NCBI GenBank assembly: GCA_031289695.1
Contig: JAITPA010000008.1
Span: 24,001 to 88,000 of the forward strand
DNA length: 64,000 bases
Reading direction: 5' to 3'
Source of the DNA: Holosporales bacterium
GTDB taxonomy: Bacteria; Pseudomonadota; Alphaproteobacteria; RUG11792
Shown: in pieces, positions 61,427 to 64,000 of the stretch
Layout of the letters: each line of letters opens with the position of its first letter
How positions within the stretch are numbered: the stretch's first letter is position 1
Notes under the pieces: model-generated
What the model saw: the letters and a program-made list of their open reading frames with translations, nothing else
Database searches by the model: none
Told to the model about the DNA's origin: nothing
Translations under genes and position numbers: made by a program

Positions 61427-62002
61427 ATGGTCGTTTGGGACGATAGAGGAATTGTTATATCATCTAGAAAACACATGGATAAATACAAAATCGTTGATGT
61501 ATTTACAATTGATCATGGAAGAGTGTCGGCGTTGGTTGCAATTTCATCGTATGGCAGTTTTTCAGTTTTCTCTAAAGTTGATGTTGAATATGAATCTAAA
61601 CACCAGAACTCCATTGGATTTTTAAAACTCCAAAAAGAAACGACGAGTTTGGCATTTTCTACGTGCTCGGCAGACCATATCTTCGTGTGCCACAAAATTT
61701 GCTCTCTATTGAGTAAATCTTTGCCGCAAATGTCTCCTCATAGGAAATTGTGCGGTGTCGTTGGATATATCGCCGATAACATTCACAAGTTTTCATCGAA
61801 TGATGTTTTGACGTTATATGCTTACTTTGAGTTTAGTTTCATCGAGGACATTGGGTACGGGATTGATTTGAACAGTCAGACATGTCCAAAAATTTGGGTT
61901 ACATGGAAAAATTTTGGATTTACTCCGGTGGTAGAAAAAAATGAAATAGAACGTTCTTTAGTTTTAACAAACAAAATCATAAAGAAGTATGTTCTCACCT
62001 AA
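61427..62002 (+). CDS. recO: DNA repair protein RecO
   Basis: RecO loads RecA onto SSB-coated DNA with RecR. The 191-residue protein opens VVWDDRGIVISSRKHMDKYKIVDVFTIDHGRVSALV, the OB-fold start of RecO, followed by a helical domain. It lacks a clear zinc finger. At 191 residues it is shorter than the usual 230-250. It overlaps the convergent dacA by eight bases. Confidence 0.83.
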   Translation: MVVWDDRGIVISSRKHMDKYKIVDVFTIDHGRVSALVAISSYGSFSVFSKVDVEYESKHQNSIGFLKLQKETTSLAFSTCSADHIFVCHKICSLLSKSLPQMSPHRKLCGVVGYIADNIHKFSSNDVLTLYAYFEFSFIEDIGYGIDLNSQTCPKIWVTWKNFGFTPVVEKNEIERSLVLTNKIIKKYVLT

Positions 62003-63059
62003 CTTTAGATGCCAATATTTCATCTTCTTCGTTGATTACTTCTTCATCTTTGTACAAATTGTCTAATTCGCTTGGGCTTAATTTGATAGATTTTATTATT
62101 TCGGATACGGGAATTTCGTCATCTGCATGCACAACTTGTTCTATCATCTCTGATTTACCTATCTGCGCTGACAGATCTTTTCTTGCGGCTTTCATATTTC
62201 TTGTGACAGTAAAACGCGATGGCGATAGGGTATTCATCTTTTTAGCGCATTTCTTTAGGTAGATATCCATCAGATGAGCAGCGTAAAAATCTCGTAGTTT
62301 GGCGGTGCTTCGCCCCATAACAACGACGAATACTCTATCACCATCGCGTTTTGCTGTTACAAAAAGATTAAATCCAGATGCCGCAATATATCCAGTTTTT
62401 GCCCCATCGGCACCTTTGTACCATTGCAATATTTTGCAGTGTGTTTTATGAGTTACATTTTTGTAACAAAAAAATTTTTGAGACAAGAATTGCCAGTATT
62501 TAGGAAACCTTTTATACAGCGTTATACCGAGTTTTGCCATGTCTCTCGCAGTTGAGATTTGTCTTTGATCAGGTAATCCAGATGGATTTACAAAGTGCGA
62601 ATTTTTCATGCCGAGTTCTCGGCATTTATTATTCATCAGTTTGCAGAAACTACTTACACTACCAGAAAGTCCCTCTGCCACCACAACAGCAACATCGTTA
62701 GCGGATTTAACGGCTAGAGCTGATATGAGCGCTCTAACAGGAATTCTTTCACCAACACGTAATTCGAGCTTAGATGGTTGCTGTCGAGTTGCTAGGGCAG
62801 ATACTTTGAATTTTGTCCCAAGAGTGACCTTTCTCTTTTCGATGGCTTCGAATAGGAGGAGTAAAGTCATCATCTTCGTTAGAGAAGCAGGGTATCTCTT
62901 TGCATCTGGATTTTCTGAATATACAGTTTCCCCAGTGTTGGCGCGTATGACTATTGCAGCTTTTTTGCTAGAATCAATACTTTTTTGCTTTGCGTAGCAC
63001 GACTCTAAACAGCAACATACAAACAGCCAAATTGTGAAATAACGAATAAGAATGCCCAA
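61995..63059 (-). CDS. dacA: D-alanyl-D-alanine carboxypeptidase (PBP5/6 type)
   Basis: DacA removes the last D-alanine of peptidoglycan stem peptides. A signal peptide (ending near residue 23) leads into the S11 fold: SxxK in YPASLTKMMT, SxN in VKSANDVAVVVAEGLSG, and KTG in GADGAKTGYIAASG. Family traits DSGKK-like KKAAIVIRANTGE and RQISTARDMAKLG also fit. The C-terminal PBP5 domain appears reduced to a polar tail without an obvious amphipathic anchor, so membrane attachment is uncertain. Confidence 0.92.
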   Translation of the reverse strand: MGILIRYFTIWLFVCCCLESCYAKQKSIDSSKKAAIVIRANTGETVYSENPDAKRYPASLTKMMTLLLLFEAIEKRKVTLGTKFKVSALATRQQPSKLELRVGERIPVRALISALAVKSANDVAVVVAEGLSGSVSSFCKLMNNKCRELGMKNSHFVNPSGLPDQRQISTARDMAKLGITLYKRFPKYWQFLSQKFFCYKNVTHKTHCKILQWYKGADGAKTGYIAASGFNLFVTAKRDGDRVFVVVMGRSTAKLRDFYAAHLMDIYLKKCAKKMNTLSPSRFTVTRNMKAARKDLSAQIGKSEMIEQVVHADDEIPVSEIIKSIKLSPSELDNLYKDEEVINEEDEILASKVR

Positions 63060-63120
63060 GACAATAACAGATCACGCTTTGCGAAAGTTAACTTAACTAT
63101 ACAAATTTTTGCAGTATATT

Positions 63121-64000
63121 TCAATGGGCATTTTTCAAAATTGTGAATGTAGCTGGGCAGTATGGATGTTTTCGTTCAGCAAGTGTTTTAACTATATTTA
63201 ATTTAGTCCAGATGTATATCCCGGTTTTGTGTTTGCATGTAGGGATATAGCCGTTGAATTTCTTTTTTTCCAATTTGCCATCGAACCCTAAATTTCTCTG
63301 AATTGACATAATTTGTGGCCTACTTTTTTGCAGTGAAGTTGAGTAGAGCTTTCCATTTTCAACGAAGCATATAACGTCTGATTTTGGAGGCACTATGATA
63401 TTTGGTGACGTCTCAAAAATCCAAAGGATAAAACCCAGGAAGCACAGAGCCACACCGATATTTCTAAGTTTAGTTGCCAGAATCGTAGAGATGATTCCGC
63501 CTATTGTTAGGGTATATAAAACAGGAATAGATGGAGATTTCACTGTGACTACAGACCCTGGAATTTCGGCGACGAGTCCAAGTAGGTTCGTTAGGACCAC
63601 CAAAACATGTTTTAATACGATTGAAAAAAAGTCTGAAAATTCACAGGTAGCAAGTGAGAGAATTCCAAGCGGCATTACTATGAGAGTTATTGTAGGAATT
63701 GCTATTAAGTTGCCTATAATTCCAGCGATACTAAGTCTATTGAATGTTGCTACTGATATTGGTAGTGTCGCGATTGATGCGATAAATGTTGTTGTGCCAG
63801 ATGACAGAATATAGAAATATATTTTTTTGGAAAGCTTATTGAATTTTGTTTGGAGTGATCCTATCTGAGTTCTGAAGTTGTCGTAGAACGATATCAATGC
63901 GACTACCGCAGAAAACGACAGCTGGAAGCTCACAAGAAAAAGAGATCCAGAGTCGAAAAGCAATATCAAGAAGGCGGCCAGTGCAACCCCCCTCATTGAT
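63121..64000 (-). CDS. comEC: ComEC/Rec2 family DNA-uptake protein, 3' part
   Basis: ComEC forms the inner-membrane channel for incoming single-stranded DNA. The visible 3' part (about 293 codons) contains several membrane helices of the competence domain (FLVSFQLSFSAVVALISFYDNF; IASIATLPISVATFNRLSIAGIIGNLIAIP, a hallmark stretch). A short polar C-terminus follows. The metallo-beta-lactamase domain found at the end of many ComEC proteins is absent. The gene continues past position 64000 with no upstream stop visible. Confidence 0.88.
   Translation of the reverse strand, partial: SMRGVALAAFLILLFDSGSLFLVSFQLSFSAVVALISFYDNFRTQIGSLQTKFNKLSKKIYFYILSSGTTTFIASIATLPISVATFNRLSIAGIIGNLIAIPTITLIVMPLGILSLATCEFSDFFSIVLKHVLVVLTNLLGLVAEIPGSVVTVKSPSIPVLYTLTIGGIISTILATKLRNIGVALCFLGFILWIFETSPNIIVPPKSDVICFVENGKLYSTSLQKSRPQIMSIQRNLGFDGKLEKKKFNGYIPTCKHKTGIYIWTKLNIVKTLAERKHPYCPATFTILKNAH

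Overview
The window reads as a compact, moderately AT-rich chromosome segment of an alphaproteobacterium, probably a host-associated lineage of the Holosporales/Rickettsiales kind. This placement is inference. It rests on a DksA without its zinc cysteines, an LdtR-like MarR regulator, a family-4 uracil-DNA glycosylase of the WRPPGNR type, a DciA/DUF721 protein and a broken dcw cluster. About 60 genes are recognisable. Many overlap by 1 to 33 bases, and decayed insertion sequences fill several of the longer gaps. The genetic code is standard.

Layout. 1-4879 (+): rpsR-acpS-dxr, then rsmH-ftsL-ftsI. 5163-9390 (-): a GspF-like protein, then atpH-atpA-atpG without atpD or atpC. 9510-11656 (+): dksA-era, a small membrane protein, bioY. 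11663-13645 (-): a thymidine-kinase-like protein with a signal peptide, followed by a short dnaX. 14009-15947 (+): rpmI-rplT, tRNA-Leu(GAG), an MFS transporter. 15939-19898 (-): infA-uvrB-mrdA. 20093-22360 (+): tRNA-Arg(CCG), LdtR-like regulator, comM. 22392-23033: IS630 and IS1595 relics. 23050-26697 (-): tig, a repeat protein derived from the clpP 5' end, clpP, clpX. 26805-29550 (-): outer-membrane protein, HTH protein, pdhC. 29644-32919 (-): tssB-tssC and an HtrA-like protein with all three catalytic residues replaced. 33391-39396 (+): M16 peptidase and an RND pump pair. 39397-40705 (-): dciA-murB. 40823-43572 (+): rpmH-rnpA, a yidD relic, potA-potB, then an IS1 relic. 43972-48309 (-): ftsK-recG. 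48457-50959 (+): rpsU-valS. 50983-54215 (-): murC, a small membrane protein, metG. 54398-57058 (+): a TrpR-like/substrate-binding-protein fusion with an ABC permease and ATPase. 57026-64000: udg, ispE, two exported hypotheticals, tatD, tdk, recO, dacA and the 3' part of comEC.

How the genes fit together. Most are housekeeping: translation, peptidoglycan synthesis and division (ftsL, ftsI, mrdA, murB, murC, dacA, ftsK), F1-ATPase, proteolysis (tig/clpP/clpX), DNA repair and isoprenoid synthesis (dxr, ispE). Scavenging and host interaction show in bioY, potAB, tdk, the TrpXYZ-like transporter, the T6SS sheath and the RND pump.

The points most worth attention are four. The first is a regulator-like fusion of a TrpR/YerC helix-turn-helix to an ABC substrate-binding domain, in an operon with its own permease and ATPase. 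The second is a thymidine-kinase-fold protein with an apparent Sec signal, beside a separate normal tdk elsewhere. The third is a catalytically dead HtrA-PDZ protein in the T6SS sheath operon. The fourth is a basic repeat protein whose start is a duplicated clpP start.
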